From Streptomyces sp. NBC_01232 (GTDB taxonomy: Bacteria; Actinomycetota; Actinomycetes; Streptomycetales; Streptomycetaceae): 64,000 nucleotides of DNA. Under the pieces are notes generated by a model. It was not told the origin of the DNA, did no database searches, and saw only the letters and a program-made list of their open reading frames with translations. Numbering within the stretch: the stretch's first letter is position 1; the number at the start of each line of letters is the position of its first letter. Positions 24,689-32,866 of the stretch are shown piece after piece. The stretch is from assembly GCF_035989885.1 (NCBI RefSeq), contig NZ_CP108518.1, forward strand, positions 3,104,501 to 3,168,500. Reading direction: 5' to 3'. The position numbers were made by a program, and so were the translations under genes.

Positions 24689-25596
24689 CGGTGGTCCTCC
24701 GCCCGGGAGCGGGGCGGCCGGGGGAACGGCAGCCGGGGGTCGACGTCCTGCCCGTCCCAGGTGCCGCGGATCCAGCCGTGGTCGGGGTGGTCCCGGATCA
24801 GCCACTCCCGCGTCGCGCCCGGTCCGGCCATCACGTTCAGGTAGTACATGTCGTGCCCGGGGGCGGCGATGGACGGCCCGTGCCAGCCGTCGGGGATCAG
24901 CACGGCGTCCCCGGTGCGCACCTCGGCGAGGACGTCGGTCTTCCCGGCCGGGGAGGGGGTCACGCGCTGGTAGCCGAGCCCGGGGGTGTCCCCGTGCGGG
25001 GCGATCTCGAAGTAGTAGATCTCCTCCAGGCGGGACTCCTCGCCGGGGTGGTGCTCGTCGTGCTTGTGGGGCGGGTACGAGGACCAGTTCCCACCGGGGG
25101 TGAGCACCTCGACGGCGATGAGCCGGTCGCAGTCGAAGCCGTCCGGGCCGGCGGCGGCGAAGTTGTTGACCTGTCGCGAGCACTGGCCCGCGCCGCGGAG
25201 TTCCACGGGGACCTGTCCGGCGGGCCCGTACCGGGCAGGGAGCCGCGTCTCGCACCGCGCCCCGGCGAGGGCGAACCGGCCCCCGGCGGCCGATCGGATC
25301 TCCGCGTCCGCGTCCCGCGGCAGGTAGACGAAGTCGCTGACGCCGCTGAACACCCCGTTCCGCCCGTGCAGTTGGAACACCTCCGGCCCCGCCGGAGGAC
25401 GGGGGGCAGGGTTCGGGCCAGAGCCCCGCTCTTTCAGCCCCGCCGGCGTTTGAGGCGCGGGGTCCGGGGCGGCGCCCCGGCAGCGGACCTCGCACCCGCC
25501 CGACAACGGGAGCACGATCCACTCCGACTCCCCGCACTCGTGCCCGTACACCTCCCCCGGGGCCAGGTCGAGGACCGTCAGCCTCGTCCACTCCAT
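24685..25596 (-). CDS. iolB: 5-deoxy-glucuronate isomerase with a repeat-derived insertion
   Basis: The 303-residue protein matches IolB (GESEWIVLPLSGGCEV, FQLHGRNGVFSGVSDFVYLPRD, NWSSYPPHKHDEH, EEIYYFEI, PDGWHGPSIAAPGHDMYYLN). The cupin His/Glu metal ligands in PPHKHDE and EEIYYF are intact. IolB is normally about 270 residues; here about 33 extra residues, rich in Pro/Ala/Gly ([18 protein letters not shown]), lie between CEVRCR and VFQLHGR. The DNA behind them (about 25384-25482) is a palindromic repeat also found in the biotin carboxylase gene at 63829. The insertion is in frame and falls in a loop, so the enzyme may still work. ATG at 25596 lies 7 bases after the iolC stop; GTG at 25620 is possible. 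Confidence 0.93.
   Translation of the reverse strand: MEWTRLTVLDLAPGEVYGHECGESEWIVLPLSGGCEVRCRGAAPDPAPQTPAGLKERGSGPNPAPRPPAGPEVFQLHGRNGVFSGVSDFVYLPRDADAEIRSAAGGRFALAGARCETRLPARYGPAGQVPVELRGAGQCSRQVNNFAAAGPDGFDCDRLIAVEVLTPGGNWSSYPPHKHDEHHPGEESRLEEIYYFEIAPHGDTPGLGYQRVTPSPAGKTDVLAEVRTGDAVLIPDGWHGPSIAAPGHDMYYLNVMAGPGATREWLIRDHPDHGWIRGTWDGQDVDPRLPFPRPPRSRAEDHR
25433..25480. repeat. Streptomyces-type palindromic repeat inside iolB, copy 1
   Basis: A 48-base unit with the invariant core GCGGGGTCCGGGGC and flanking GGCGTTTGAGGC. It matches 63829-63876 at 41 of 48 positions in the same orientation on the + strand. Here it is read antisense by iolB and translates without a stop. Confidence 0.8.
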
Positions 25597-25603
25597 CCCC
25601 CAC

Positions 25604-26569
25604 TCAGACACCACCGGCACGCCCCAGCACCTCCTCCACCTCGTGAGAGAACGGCATCGCCGCCCCGCACGCCAGCCGCGAGGCGACGATCGCCCCGGCC
25701 GCGTTCGCGTACCGCATCACCGCCTCCAGCTCCCACCCCGCCAGCAGCCCGTGGCACAGCGCCCCGCCGAACGCATCTCCCGCGCCCAGCCCGTTGACCA
25801 CTTCGACCGGCACCGGTGCGACCTCCGCCACCGTCCCGTCCCGGTGGACCGCCAGCACGCCCTTCGGTCCCCGTTTGACGACGGCCAGTTCCACGCCCGC
25901 CGCCAGCAGGGCCCTCGCCGCCGCGTGCGGATCGGACTCGCCCGTGGCGATCTCGCACTCCTCCGCGTTGCCCACGGCCACCGTCGCCCACCGCAGCGCC
26001 CGTTCGTAGTACGGCCCGGGTTTCTCCCGCCACAGCATCGGCCGCCAGTCCAGGTCGAAGACCGTCGTACCGGTGCGCGCGCGGGCCTCCAGGGCCGCCA
26101 GTGTCGCCGCCCGCGAGGGCTCCTCGCTCAGGCCCGTGCCCGTCATCCAGAACAGGCGGGCGGCCCGTACCGCCGCCAGGTCCACCTCGTCCGCCGCGAT
26201 CTCCAGATCCGGCGCCTTCGGCAGCCGGTAGAAGTACAGCGGGAAATGGTCCGGCGGGAAGATCTCGCAGAAGGTGATGGGGGTCGGCAGTCCGGGCACC
26301 TCTGTCACCCAGCGGTCGTCCACCCCGAATCCCCGCAGTTCGGACCGCAGGTACCCGCCGAAGGGGTCCGCGCCGGTCCTGGTGATCACCGCCACCCGTC
26401 GCCCCAGCCGGGCCGCCGCGACGGCCACGTTCGTCGGGGAGCCGCCCAGGAACTTGCCGAAGGTCTCGGCCTCGGCCAGTGGAATGCCGGTCGTCAACGG
26501 GTAGAGATCCACCCCGATCCGGCCCATCGTGATCAGGTCGAACGCGAACGGATCGCCGGTGCCGGTCAC
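25604..26569 (-). CDS. iolC: 5-dehydro-2-deoxygluconokinase
   Basis: A 321-residue PfkB-type sugar kinase that phosphorylates 5-dehydro-2-deoxygluconate. Family signs are LITMGRIGVDLYPL, FGKFLGGSPTNVAVAAARLG and the C-terminal NGLGAGDAFGGALCHG, whose Asp is the catalytic base. It heads the leftward inositol operon and is divergent from the iolE-like gene across only 41 bases. GTG at 26569 has GGAGGA upstream. Confidence 0.94.
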   Translation of the reverse strand: MTGTGDPFAFDLITMGRIGVDLYPLTTGIPLAEAETFGKFLGGSPTNVAVAAARLGRRVAVITRTGADPFGGYLRSELRGFGVDDRWVTEVPGLPTPITFCEIFPPDHFPLYFYRLPKAPDLEIAADEVDLAAVRAARLFWMTGTGLSEEPSRAATLAALEARARTGTTVFDLDWRPMLWREKPGPYYERALRWATVAVGNAEECEIATGESDPHAAARALLAAGVELAVVKRGPKGVLAVHRDGTVAEVAPVPVEVVNGLGAGDAFGGALCHGLLAGWELEAVMRYANAAGAIVASRLACGAAMPFSHEVEEVLGRAGGV

Positions 26570-26591
26570 AGTCAGTCCTCCCGTTGGTCCT

Positions 26592-26605
26592 CCACCCTAA
26601 GGTGG
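26592..26605. promoter_or_regulatory. Dyad between divergent iolC and iolE-like genes
   Basis: CCACC (26592-26596), CTAA, GGTGG (26601-26605) is a perfect short dyad in the 41-base gap from which both arms of the inositol cluster are transcribed. AAGGTGG also serves as the ribosome site of the rightward gene, so the dyad may be coincidental. Confidence 0.3.
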
Positions 26606-26610
26606 CCGTT

Positions 26611-27525
26611 ATGACGTCCTCCCCGCCCGCGCTGACCCGTATCCGCATCGGTTCGGCTCCGGACTCCTGGGGGGTCTGGTTTCCCGACGACCCCCGGCAG
26701 ACCCCGTGGGAACGCTTCCTCGACGAGGTCGCGGACGCCGGGTACGAGTGGATCGAACTCGGCCCCTACGGCTATCTGCCCACCGATCCCGCCCGCCTCG
26801 CCGAGGAAACGGCCAAGCGCGGGCTGCGCGTCTCGGCCGGCACCGTCTTCACCGGACTCCATCACGGGCCCGCCGTGTGGGAGGACACCTGGGCGCACGT
26901 GTCGCGGATCGCGGCGCTCACCCGGGCCATGGGCGCCGCCCATCTCGTCGTCATCCCCTCCTTCTGGCGGGACGACAAGACCGGGGAGGTGCTGGAGGAC
27001 CGCACCCTGACCCCCGGCCAATGGCGTGAACTGGCCTCCCAGACCGAGCGGCTCGGCCGGGAGGTCCAGGACCGGTACGGGCTGCGGATCGTCGTCCATC
27101 CGCATGCCGACACCCACATCGACACCCCGGAGAACGTGGCACGTTTCCTGGACGCCACCGACCCCGGCCTGGTATCGCTCTGCCTGGACACGGGGCACTA
27201 CGCGTACTGCGGCGGGGACAGCGTGCAGGCCCTCGAGACCTTCGGCGAGCGGATCGGCTACCTCCACCTCAAGCAGGTGGATCCGCGGATCCTCGCCGAA
27301 GTCGTCGCGCAGGAACTGCCCTTCGGTCCGGCCGTGGGCCGGGGGGTGATGTGCGAACCGCCCTCGGGGGTGCCCGCGCTGGAACCGGTGCTCGCGGCGG
27401 CCCAGCGTCTGGGCGTCGACCTCTTCGCCGTCGTGGAGCAGGACATGTACCCGTGCCCGCCCGACCGGCCGCTGCCGATCGCCCGGCGCACCCGCGCCTA
27501 CCTCCGCTCCTGCGGAGCCCGCTGA
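26611..27525 (+). CDS. iolE: Sugar isomerase/epimerase-family protein, probable inosose dehydratase (IolE-like)
   Basis: A 304-residue TIM-barrel protein of the xylose-isomerase-like fold. It opens with [17 protein letters not shown], a signature of IolE-like proteins, and shows metal-ligand candidates in [36 protein letters not shown] and YLHLKQVD. IolE dehydrates 2-keto-myo-inositol; IolI or IolH isomerases share the fold, so the exact step is inferred from the cluster. It starts the rightward arm, 25 bases before iolG. Confidence 0.82.
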   Translation: MTSSPPALTRIRIGSAPDSWGVWFPDDPRQTPWERFLDEVADAGYEWIELGPYGYLPTDPARLAEETAKRGLRVSAGTVFTGLHHGPAVWEDTWAHVSRIAALTRAMGAAHLVVIPSFWRDDKTGEVLEDRTLTPGQWRELASQTERLGREVQDRYGLRIVVHPHADTHIDTPENVARFLDATDPGLVSLCLDTGHYAYCGGDSVQALETFGERIGYLHLKQVDPRILAEVVAQELPFGPAVGRGVMCEPPSGVPALEPVLAAAQRLGVDLFAVVEQDMYPCPPDRPLPIARRTRAYLRSCGAR

Positions 27526-27550
27526 CCCACGCAAGGAAAGGAAGGACGAC

Positions 27551-28561
27551 ATGAGCACGCTCGGCATCGCAGTCATCGGCACCGGGAAGATGGGCGCCGA
27601 CCACGTGCGCCGGATCGGGGGGACCGTCGGCGGGGCCCGCGTGGTGGCCGTGGCCGACCCGGACGGGGACCGGGTCAAGGAGATCGCGGGATCCCTGGAC
27701 GGGGCGACGGCGCACACCGACCCGGCGGCCGCGATAGCCGCACCCGGGGTGCAGGCCGTACTGATCGCCTCTCCCGGTCCGGCCCACGAGGAGGCGATCC
27801 TGCGCGCCCTGGAGCGGGAGCTGCCGGTGCTGTGCGAAAAGCCGCTGACCCCGGACCCGGCGGGGGCGCTGCGCGTCATGGAGGCCGAACAGCGGCTGGG
27901 GCGGCGCCTGGTGCAGGTGGGGTTCATGCGGCGGTACGACGCCGAATACGAGCGGCTGAAGCAGCTGCTGGACGCGGGCGGGATCGGGCGCCCGCTCTTC
28001 CTGCACTGCCGTCACCGCAATGCCTCCTCGCCGTCGTTCTTCACCAGCGACATGCTGATCAGCGACTCGGTGGTGCACGAGGTGGACGCGGCCCGGTGGT
28101 TGCTGGGTCAGGAGATCACCGCCGTCACGGTGCTCTCCCCCAGGCCCACGGCGGCCGCTCCCGAGGGGCTGAGCGATCCCCGGCTGGTGCTGCTGGAGAC
28201 CTCCGGCGGGGCCGTGGTGGACGTGGAGATCTTCGTCAACTGTGGTTTCGGCTACCAGGTGCAGTGCGAGGCGGTCGGCGAGGCGGGCAGCGCCCGGATC
28301 GGCGACGGTCACGCGATGGTGGTGCAGTCGGCCGGCCGGTGGGGCGGCGAGATCGCCCAGGACTTCACGGTGCGCTTCGCCGATGCCTACGACCGGCAGC
28401 TGCGGAGCTGGGTGGCGGCGGCCGGTCGCGGCCGGGTCGCCGGGCCCGACGCATGGGACGGCTACGCCGCGGCCGCAGTCTCCGAGGCGGGGCTTTCGGC
28501 CGCGCGCAGCGGCGTACGGACCGAGGTGGAGCTGGCGGAGCGTCCGGCCCTGTACCGCTGA
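27551..28561 (+). CDS. iolG: myo-Inositol 2-dehydrogenase-like oxidoreductase (Gfo/Idh/MocA)
   Basis: 336 residues with the NAD-binding start [19 protein letters not shown], the EKP motif ([12 protein letters not shown]) and the catalytic Asp/His region [19 protein letters not shown], standard for inositol 2-dehydrogenase. It would catalyse the first step, myo-inositol to 2-keto-inositol with NAD. The ribosome site AAGGAAAGGAAGGA is strong. With the iolE-like gene and the leftward operon it gives a nearly complete pathway; an IolJ aldolase, a transporter and a regulator are not in the window. Confidence 0.9.
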   Translation: MSTLGIAVIGTGKMGADHVRRIGGTVGGARVVAVADPDGDRVKEIAGSLDGATAHTDPAAAIAAPGVQAVLIASPGPAHEEAILRALERELPVLCEKPLTPDPAGALRVMEAEQRLGRRLVQVGFMRRYDAEYERLKQLLDAGGIGRPLFLHCRHRNASSPSFFTSDMLISDSVVHEVDAARWLLGQEITAVTVLSPRPTAAAPEGLSDPRLVLLETSGGAVVDVEIFVNCGFGYQVQCEAVGEAGSARIGDGHAMVVQSAGRWGGEIAQDFTVRFADAYDRQLRSWVAAAGRGRVAGPDAWDGYAAAAVSEAGLSAARSGVRTEVELAERPALYR

Positions 28562-28794
28562 CGCCCCGCCGGTTCCTCACGGGACCTCTGTGGCCCCCTT
28601 GTCACAGTGATCCCTCTTCTGTCACGCATGTCCGCATCACGCGGGTATTCCGTCACAGGCGCTCGACAGCCCCTCCCCTGCCGTCGCTCCGCGTCGTTCC
28701 CCGGGCACAACGCGAGTGATCGTCAGTGTCCACGTGCCGGCTCCCCCGACGGCCTCCCGGCCGGCCCCGCGGCGTGGACAAGGAGGTGTCCAGC

Positions 28795-28995
28795 ATGAGC
28801 GACCGACAGCTGTGGTCGTACAAGGAGATCGCTGCCCACATCCGGGTCCAGCCGGACACCGTGCGCTCGTACCGCAAGCACGGGCTGCTGCCCACGCCCG
28901 ACCACGTGGAGAGGGGCAAGCCCTACTGGTACGCCGACACCGTGCGCGCCTGGGTGGCCCGCCGGCCCGGGAACCGGGGCCGCCGCGAGGACTGA
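28795..28995 (+). CDS. Small BldC/MerR-like helix-turn-helix protein
   Basis: Only 66 residues: SYKEIAAHIRVQPDTVRSYRKHGLLPTPDH then KPYWYADTVRAWVARRPG. This is a single winged-helix DNA-binding unit like those of BldC, AlpA or excisionase proteins. A near-consensus AAGGAGGTG lies 7 bases before the ATG. It is not adjacent to phage genes, so a chromosomal regulator is more likely than an excisionase. No target is evident. The 233 bases upstream hold several GTCAC words but nothing I can name. Confidence 0.75.
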   Translation: MSDRQLWSYKEIAAHIRVQPDTVRSYRKHGLLPTPDHVERGKPYWYADTVRAWVARRPGNRGRRED

Positions 28996-29058
28996 CCGGT
29001 GCGGCGGGGGTGCGGCGGCGGTACGGGGCCCCACGCGGGTCCCCCGCACCGCCCCCGC

Positions 29059-31293
29059 CTAGGTACCGGCGCCGACGGGTATCCGGTCCGGCTCCTGCTT
29101 CGGGGGCGCGGACTCCCCCTCGCTCAGGCCGAACCTCTCGTGCAGTCGGCGCAATGGGGCGGGGGCCCACCAGGTGGCCCGGCCGGTCAGCTTCATCACC
29201 GCCGGGACCAGAAGGCTGCGGACGACCATGGCGTCCATCAGGACCGCCAGCGCGATCCCGAGCCCCAGCATCTTGGTGTTGGTCACCCGGGAGGTGCCGA
29301 TGGCCACCATCACCACCGCCAGGATCACGGCGGCCGCGGTGATCAGCCCGCCGGTGCGGGCCAGCCCCGTCCGGACGGCGCTCTCATGGTCCCCGGTCCG
29401 GTCGTACTCCTCCTTGATACGGGAGATGAGGAAGACCCCGTAGTCCATGGAGAGCCCGAAGGCGATGCAGAACATCAGCACCGGCAGGGTGGTCTCTATG
29501 TCCCCGGTGGCGGTGAAGGAGAGGAGCCCGGAGAGGTTGCCCTCCTGGAACACCCACACCACCGCCCCGAACATCGCGGTGAGACTGAGGGCGTTGAGCA
29601 GCACCGCCTGCAGCGGTATCAGCAGGCTCCCGGTGAGCAGGAACACCAGCAGCAGCGTGGCCAGGACGACGAGGGCCGCCGCCGCGGGCAGTGCGCCCGC
29701 GATGGCCTTCTGCGCGTCGACGAGCACGGCCGCCTGTCCGGTCACCGAGGTCTTGAAGCCGGCGTCCACGGCGCGGACCTCGTCGACCAGGTCCCGGGCC
29801 GTCTGTCCCACGGCCTCGCCCTCGACGGCTATCGAGAAGGAGGCGTAGTCGCTTCCCGTCGCGGAGGCGACCGGCCCGTCGACCCGGACCACTCCGGGCA
29901 GCGCTGCCAGCCGGTCCCGGTAGTCCGCGAGGCGGTCGGGGCCGGGCGATCCCTCGGCGAGCACCGTCAGACCGCCGCCGGGGCTGTTCGGGAACCCGTC
30001 CCGGATCTGCTCCTGCACCACGTGCGAGGGGGCGTCCTTCGGGAGCTGCCGGTCGTCCACCGTGCCGAACTTGACGCCGATGAAGGGCAGTCCGAGCAGC
30101 AGCAGGCCAACCGTGGTGGCCACGGCGAACACCGGGGCGCGCCGCATCACCAGGGCGGCCGTCCGGGCCCAGCCCTTCCCCGTCTCCTCCGGTCCGGCGG
30201 AGGCCCGCGGCCGGCCGCGCCGCCACAGCCGGCGCAGGTCGAGGGCGTTGACGCGCTCGCCGAGGAGCACCAGGGCGGCCGGCAGCACGATCAGTGCGGC
30301 CGCCGCCGCGAGCAGGACGACCGCGACTCCGGCGTAGGCGAAGGAGCGCAGGAAGTACATGGGGAAGAAGAGCATCGCCGAGAGCGAGACGGCGACGGTG
30401 AGCGCCGAGAACAGCACGGTGCGCCCGGCGGTGCGCAGGGTGGCCCCGACGGCGGCCACGGGATCGCGTCCGGCGGCGAGTTCCTCGCGGAACCGGCGGA
30501 CGATGAACAGGGCGTAGTCGATGGCGAGCCCGAGGCCGAGTGCGGTGGTCAGGTTCTGGGCGAAGACGGAGACGTCGGTGACTTCGGTGAGCCCGCGCAG
30601 CACGGCATTGGTACCGAGGATGGCCACGATGCCGACACCCAGCGGGAGCAGGGCGGCGACCGCGCTGCCGAAGACGAGGACGAGCAGGACGAGGGTGACG
30701 GGCAGCGCGATCAGCTCGGCGCGCAGCAGGTCCTCCTGGATGGTCTCGGTGACCTCGCGCTGGACCGCGGCGGGGCCGCCGAGCGAGACCCGCACCGGGC
30801 CGTGCGCGCCCTCGTAGCGCGGGGCGATGCGCTCCAGCGCGGCGGTGGCCGTCTTCTCGTCGCCCTGGACGCGGGCGGCGATGAGTGCCTGCCGGCCGTC
30901 CTCGGAGCGCAGCGCGGGCAGCCGGGTGCTCCAGTACGAACCGACGCCGACGACCCCCCGTTCGGCGGCGAGCGCGGTGGCGAGCCGTCCGGCCTCGGCG
31001 GCGACGGCGGGATCGTCGACCCCGCCGGTGCCCGGCGCGGCGTCGACGAGCAGGAGCAGGTTGGGCTCGGAGTGCGGGAACTCGCGCTCCAGGGCCTGTG
31101 TGGCGTAGGTGGACTGGGCGCCCGGGTCCTCCCAGCCGCCACTTCCCAGCCGGTCGGCGACGCCGCCGCCCGCGAACACGGCCAGGGCCGTGACCAGCAG
31201 GGCGAGCAGCAGCGTGAGCCGCGGCCGGGCCGTGACGAACCGGGTCCACCCCCCGGCCGCCGCGGAGGACGGCGGATTCTTGACTTCGGACAT
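29059..31293 (-). CDS. MMPL-family RND transporter
   Basis: A 744-residue membrane protein with the MMPL repeat: an N-terminal span (RLTLLLALLVTALAVFAGGG), a large outer loop, five or six spans including TALGLGLAIDYALFIVRRFREEL, then a second half ending with FCIAFGLSMDYGVFLISRIKEEY and GIALAVLMDAMVVRSLLVPAVM. The two GLAIDYALF and GLSMDYGVF motifs carry the conserved proton-relay Asp. Such proteins export lipids, siderophores or antibiotics; cargo is unknown. It is divergent from a TetR gene with a large dyad between them, so regulation by that repressor is likely. ATG at 31293 has AAGGGGA upstream. Confidence 0.92.
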   Translation of the reverse strand: MSEVKNPPSSAAAGGWTRFVTARPRLTLLLALLVTALAVFAGGGVADRLGSGGWEDPGAQSTYATQALEREFPHSEPNLLLLVDAAPGTGGVDDPAVAAEAGRLATALAAERGVVGVGSYWSTRLPALRSEDGRQALIAARVQGDEKTATAALERIAPRYEGAHGPVRVSLGGPAAVQREVTETIQEDLLRAELIALPVTLVLLVLVFGSAVAALLPLGVGIVAILGTNAVLRGLTEVTDVSVFAQNLTTALGLGLAIDYALFIVRRFREELAAGRDPVAAVGATLRTAGRTVLFSALTVAVSLSAMLFFPMYFLRSFAYAGVAVVLLAAAAALIVLPAALVLLGERVNALDLRRLWRRGRPRASAGPEETGKGWARTAALVMRRAPVFAVATTVGLLLLGLPFIGVKFGTVDDRQLPKDAPSHVVQEQIRDGFPNSPGGGLTVLAEGSPGPDRLADYRDRLAALPGVVRVDGPVASATGSDYASFSIAVEGEAVGQTARDLVDEVRAVDAGFKTSVTGQAAVLVDAQKAIAGALPAAAALVVLATLLLVFLLTGSLLIPLQAVLLNALSLTAMFGAVVWVFQEGNLSGLLSFTATGDIETTLPVLMFCIAFGLSMDYGVFLISRIKEEYDRTGDHESAVRTGLARTGGLITAAAVILAVVMVAIGTSRVTNTKMLGLGIALAVLMDAMVVRSLLVPAVMKLTGRATWWAPAPLRRLHERFGLSEGESAPPKQEPDRIPVGAGT

Positions 31294-31335
31294 GACTCGG
31301 TGTCCCCTTCACCGTGATTGCCAGGCCACATAGAC

Positions 31336-31396
31336 TGGCAAACACGAGCAGTCGCTCGCGTTTCTCAAGAATGCGAGCGATCACTCGCGTTTGTCA
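31336..31396. promoter_or_regulatory. Long inverted repeat, probable TetR operator controlling the MMPL exporter
   Basis: The left arm 31336-31362 (beginning TGGCAAACACGAG, ending CGCTCGCGTTT) is an imperfect complement of the right arm 31370-31396; of 27 positions about 22 match. Each arm holds TCGCTCGC, so two dimers could bind. It lies in the divergent gap between the MMPL gene and its neighbouring TetR gene. Confidence 0.7.
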
Positions 31397-31424
31397 ATCG
31401 CCCACGGGAAGCAGGGGATTGGAC

Positions 31425-32138
31425 ATGCCGAGGACGCCAGCGGCCAAAAGCACTGAAAAAGGGACCAAAAGCTCCGCCGAAATCGCCGCGGCCCCCGCCG
31501 ACACGGCCGCCGCGACCACGGCCGCCCCCACCCCGCGCCGCCGCCAGGCCCGCGGCGAGCGCCGCATCTCCCAGCTGCTCTCCGCCGCCGCCGGGGTGTT
31601 CTGCCGTACCGGCTACGCCGCGGCCAGCACCAACGCCATCGCCCGCGAGGCAGGCGTGTCGCCGGGCACCCTCTACCAGTACTTCCCGAACAAAGAGGCC
31701 ATCGCGATGGAGCTCGGCGGCCAGCTGCTCCAGCGCGCGAACGAGATGCACGGGCAGGCCTTCCGCCCCGAGAACCTCAAACGCCCGCTGCCCGAGCTGC
31801 TCGACGCCGTTCTCGACCCGGTCATCGCCTTCAACTGCGAGAACCCGGCCTTCTGGGCCCTCATGCACGGCACCGGCGTCCCCGGCATCGCCCAGGAGCA
31901 CGAGGAACTGCACGCCGGCCTGCTCACGCGGATCGACGCCGTCCTGCGCGACTTCTGCCCGCAGGCCGCGCCCCACGAGCTCGCGCACACCTCGAACATG
32001 ATCCTGGGCATCTTCAAGGCGTCCCTGGACCTGATCCTGGCCCACGAGGGCGACGAGCGCGCCGCCTACATCGCCGAGCTCAAGACCGTCCTGCTGCGCT
32101 ACCTGGAGCCGATGATCACCGCGACTCCCGCCCACTGA
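31425..32138 (+). CDS. TetR-family transcriptional regulator
   Basis: 237 residues with an unusually long Ala/Thr/Pro-rich and basic N-terminus (about 45 residues), then the TetR DNA-binding domain: SQLLSAAAGVFCRTGYAAASTNAIAREAGVSPGTLYQYFPNKEAI. The C-terminal ligand domain is ordinary. ATG at 31425 follows AGGGG; an earlier in-frame start would run through the operator. It is divergent from the MMPL exporter and most likely represses both genes by binding the dyad between them. Confidence 0.9.
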   Translation: MPRTPAAKSTEKGTKSSAEIAAAPADTAAATTAAPTPRRRQARGERRISQLLSAAAGVFCRTGYAAASTNAIAREAGVSPGTLYQYFPNKEAIAMELGGQLLQRANEMHGQAFRPENLKRPLPELLDAVLDPVIAFNCENPAFWALMHGTGVPGIAQEHEELHAGLLTRIDAVLRDFCPQAAPHELAHTSNMILGIFKASLDLILAHEGDERAAYIAELKTVLLRYLEPMITATPAH

Positions 32139-32332
32139 CCCGCCCGGCCCGCCCGGCCCGCAGCACCTCGCCACCCTCCGGGCCCCGTGCGCGGGCCGGC
32201 AGCAGAAGGACCGGCCGTACGGCGAACCGCGCGCCGCCGCGCGGGGTCCGGGCGATGACCCGGGAGAGCCACGACGGTCGGGGCCGCAGCGCACCGCCGC
32301 CGCCACGATCAGGGCGAGGCCTCCCGGGTGAT

Positions 32333-32372
32333 CCATACCGGCCATTTATGTACAGTCCGGCCATACCGGCCA
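32333..32372. repeat. Two 12-bp direct repeats upstream of the copper chaperone
   Basis: CCATACCGGCCA occurs at 32333-32344 and 32361-32372, 28 bases apart centre to centre, flanking a locally AT-richer ATTTATGTACAG. Possible site for a second regulator or a promoter element. Confidence 0.5.
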
Positions 32373-32417
32373 GTTTTCCGTCCAGGATCGAAAGACCGGG
32401 AGCCGATGCTCGCTTTC

Positions 32418-32434
32418 ATACCCCCCAGGGGTAT
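32418..32434. promoter_or_regulatory. CsoR-type copper operator
   Basis: ATACCCCCCAGGGGTAT is a perfect 7-bp dyad with a 3-base centre, the known form of actinobacterial CsoR operators upstream of copZ-copA genes. It lies about 80 bases before the chaperone start. A csoR gene is not in this window. Confidence 0.85.
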
Positions 32435-32516
32435 AGTCTCGAAGAGTCGGGAGGACGGTGGAAACATCGGCCGCCCCTCCCGGTGACCGGCACACGCCCC
32501 TGAAGAGGAGAACGAC

Positions 32517-32750
32517 ATGACCGCCGAGACGGACACCCAGACCACCACCGTCTACCGGGTGACCGGCATGACCTGCGGGCACTGTGAGGGCGCGGTGACC
32601 GCCGAGCTCTCCGCCCTGCCGGGCGTCAGCACGGTCAAGGCCGTCGCCGCGACCGGCGAGGTCACCGTGGTCTCCGCCGCCCCGCTCGCGGACGAGGACG
32701 TCCGCGCCGCCGTCGACGAGGCCGGCTACGAGCTCGTCGGACAGGTCTGA
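32517..32750 (+). CDS. copZ: Copper chaperone, heavy-metal-associated domain
   Basis: 77 residues forming one HMA domain: YRVTGMTCGHCEGAVTAEL carries the two Cu(I)-binding Cys, followed by the usual beta-alpha-beta pattern to VDEAGYELVG. It should bind cytosolic Cu(I) and pass it to CopA, whose gene follows 116 bases downstream. AAGAGGAG lies upstream of the ATG. The CsoR-like dyad suggests copper induction. Confidence 0.92.
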   Translation: MTAETDTQTTTVYRVTGMTCGHCEGAVTAELSALPGVSTVKAVAATGEVTVVSAAPLADEDVRAAVDEAGYELVGQV

Positions 32751-32866
32751 GCGGCCCGCACCTCCCGCACGGCATCCGCGGCAGCAGCCCCGCGGAACCC
32801 TGCCGGGCCGTGCCGGCCAGCTGATACTGGACCCGTACGGCCCGGCCCTCCCCCTGGAGCCGGAAC

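Larger units (their letters stand above)
32139..32516. other. Intergenic region before the copper genes
   Basis: 378 bases without a credible gene. The right half contains two 12-base direct repeats and the CsoR-like dyad described separately. The left half is Gly/Pro-codon-like GC-rich DNA with no structure I can interpret. Confidence 0.5.

Noticed and set aside
21260..24844. A 1194-residue open frame on the + strand
   Set aside because: It runs antisense to iolA and iolD, whose motifs are unmistakable. Long antisense frames are expected in DNA with such strong third-position G/C.
24689..25603. N-terminal extension of IolD
   Set aside because: It lies over iolB in another frame; the GTGA overlap at 24685-24688 gives the natural start.
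28562..28794. Repeated GTCAC words upstream of the small HTH gene as an operator array
   Set aside because: Spacing is irregular and the words are short; chance occurrence is likely.
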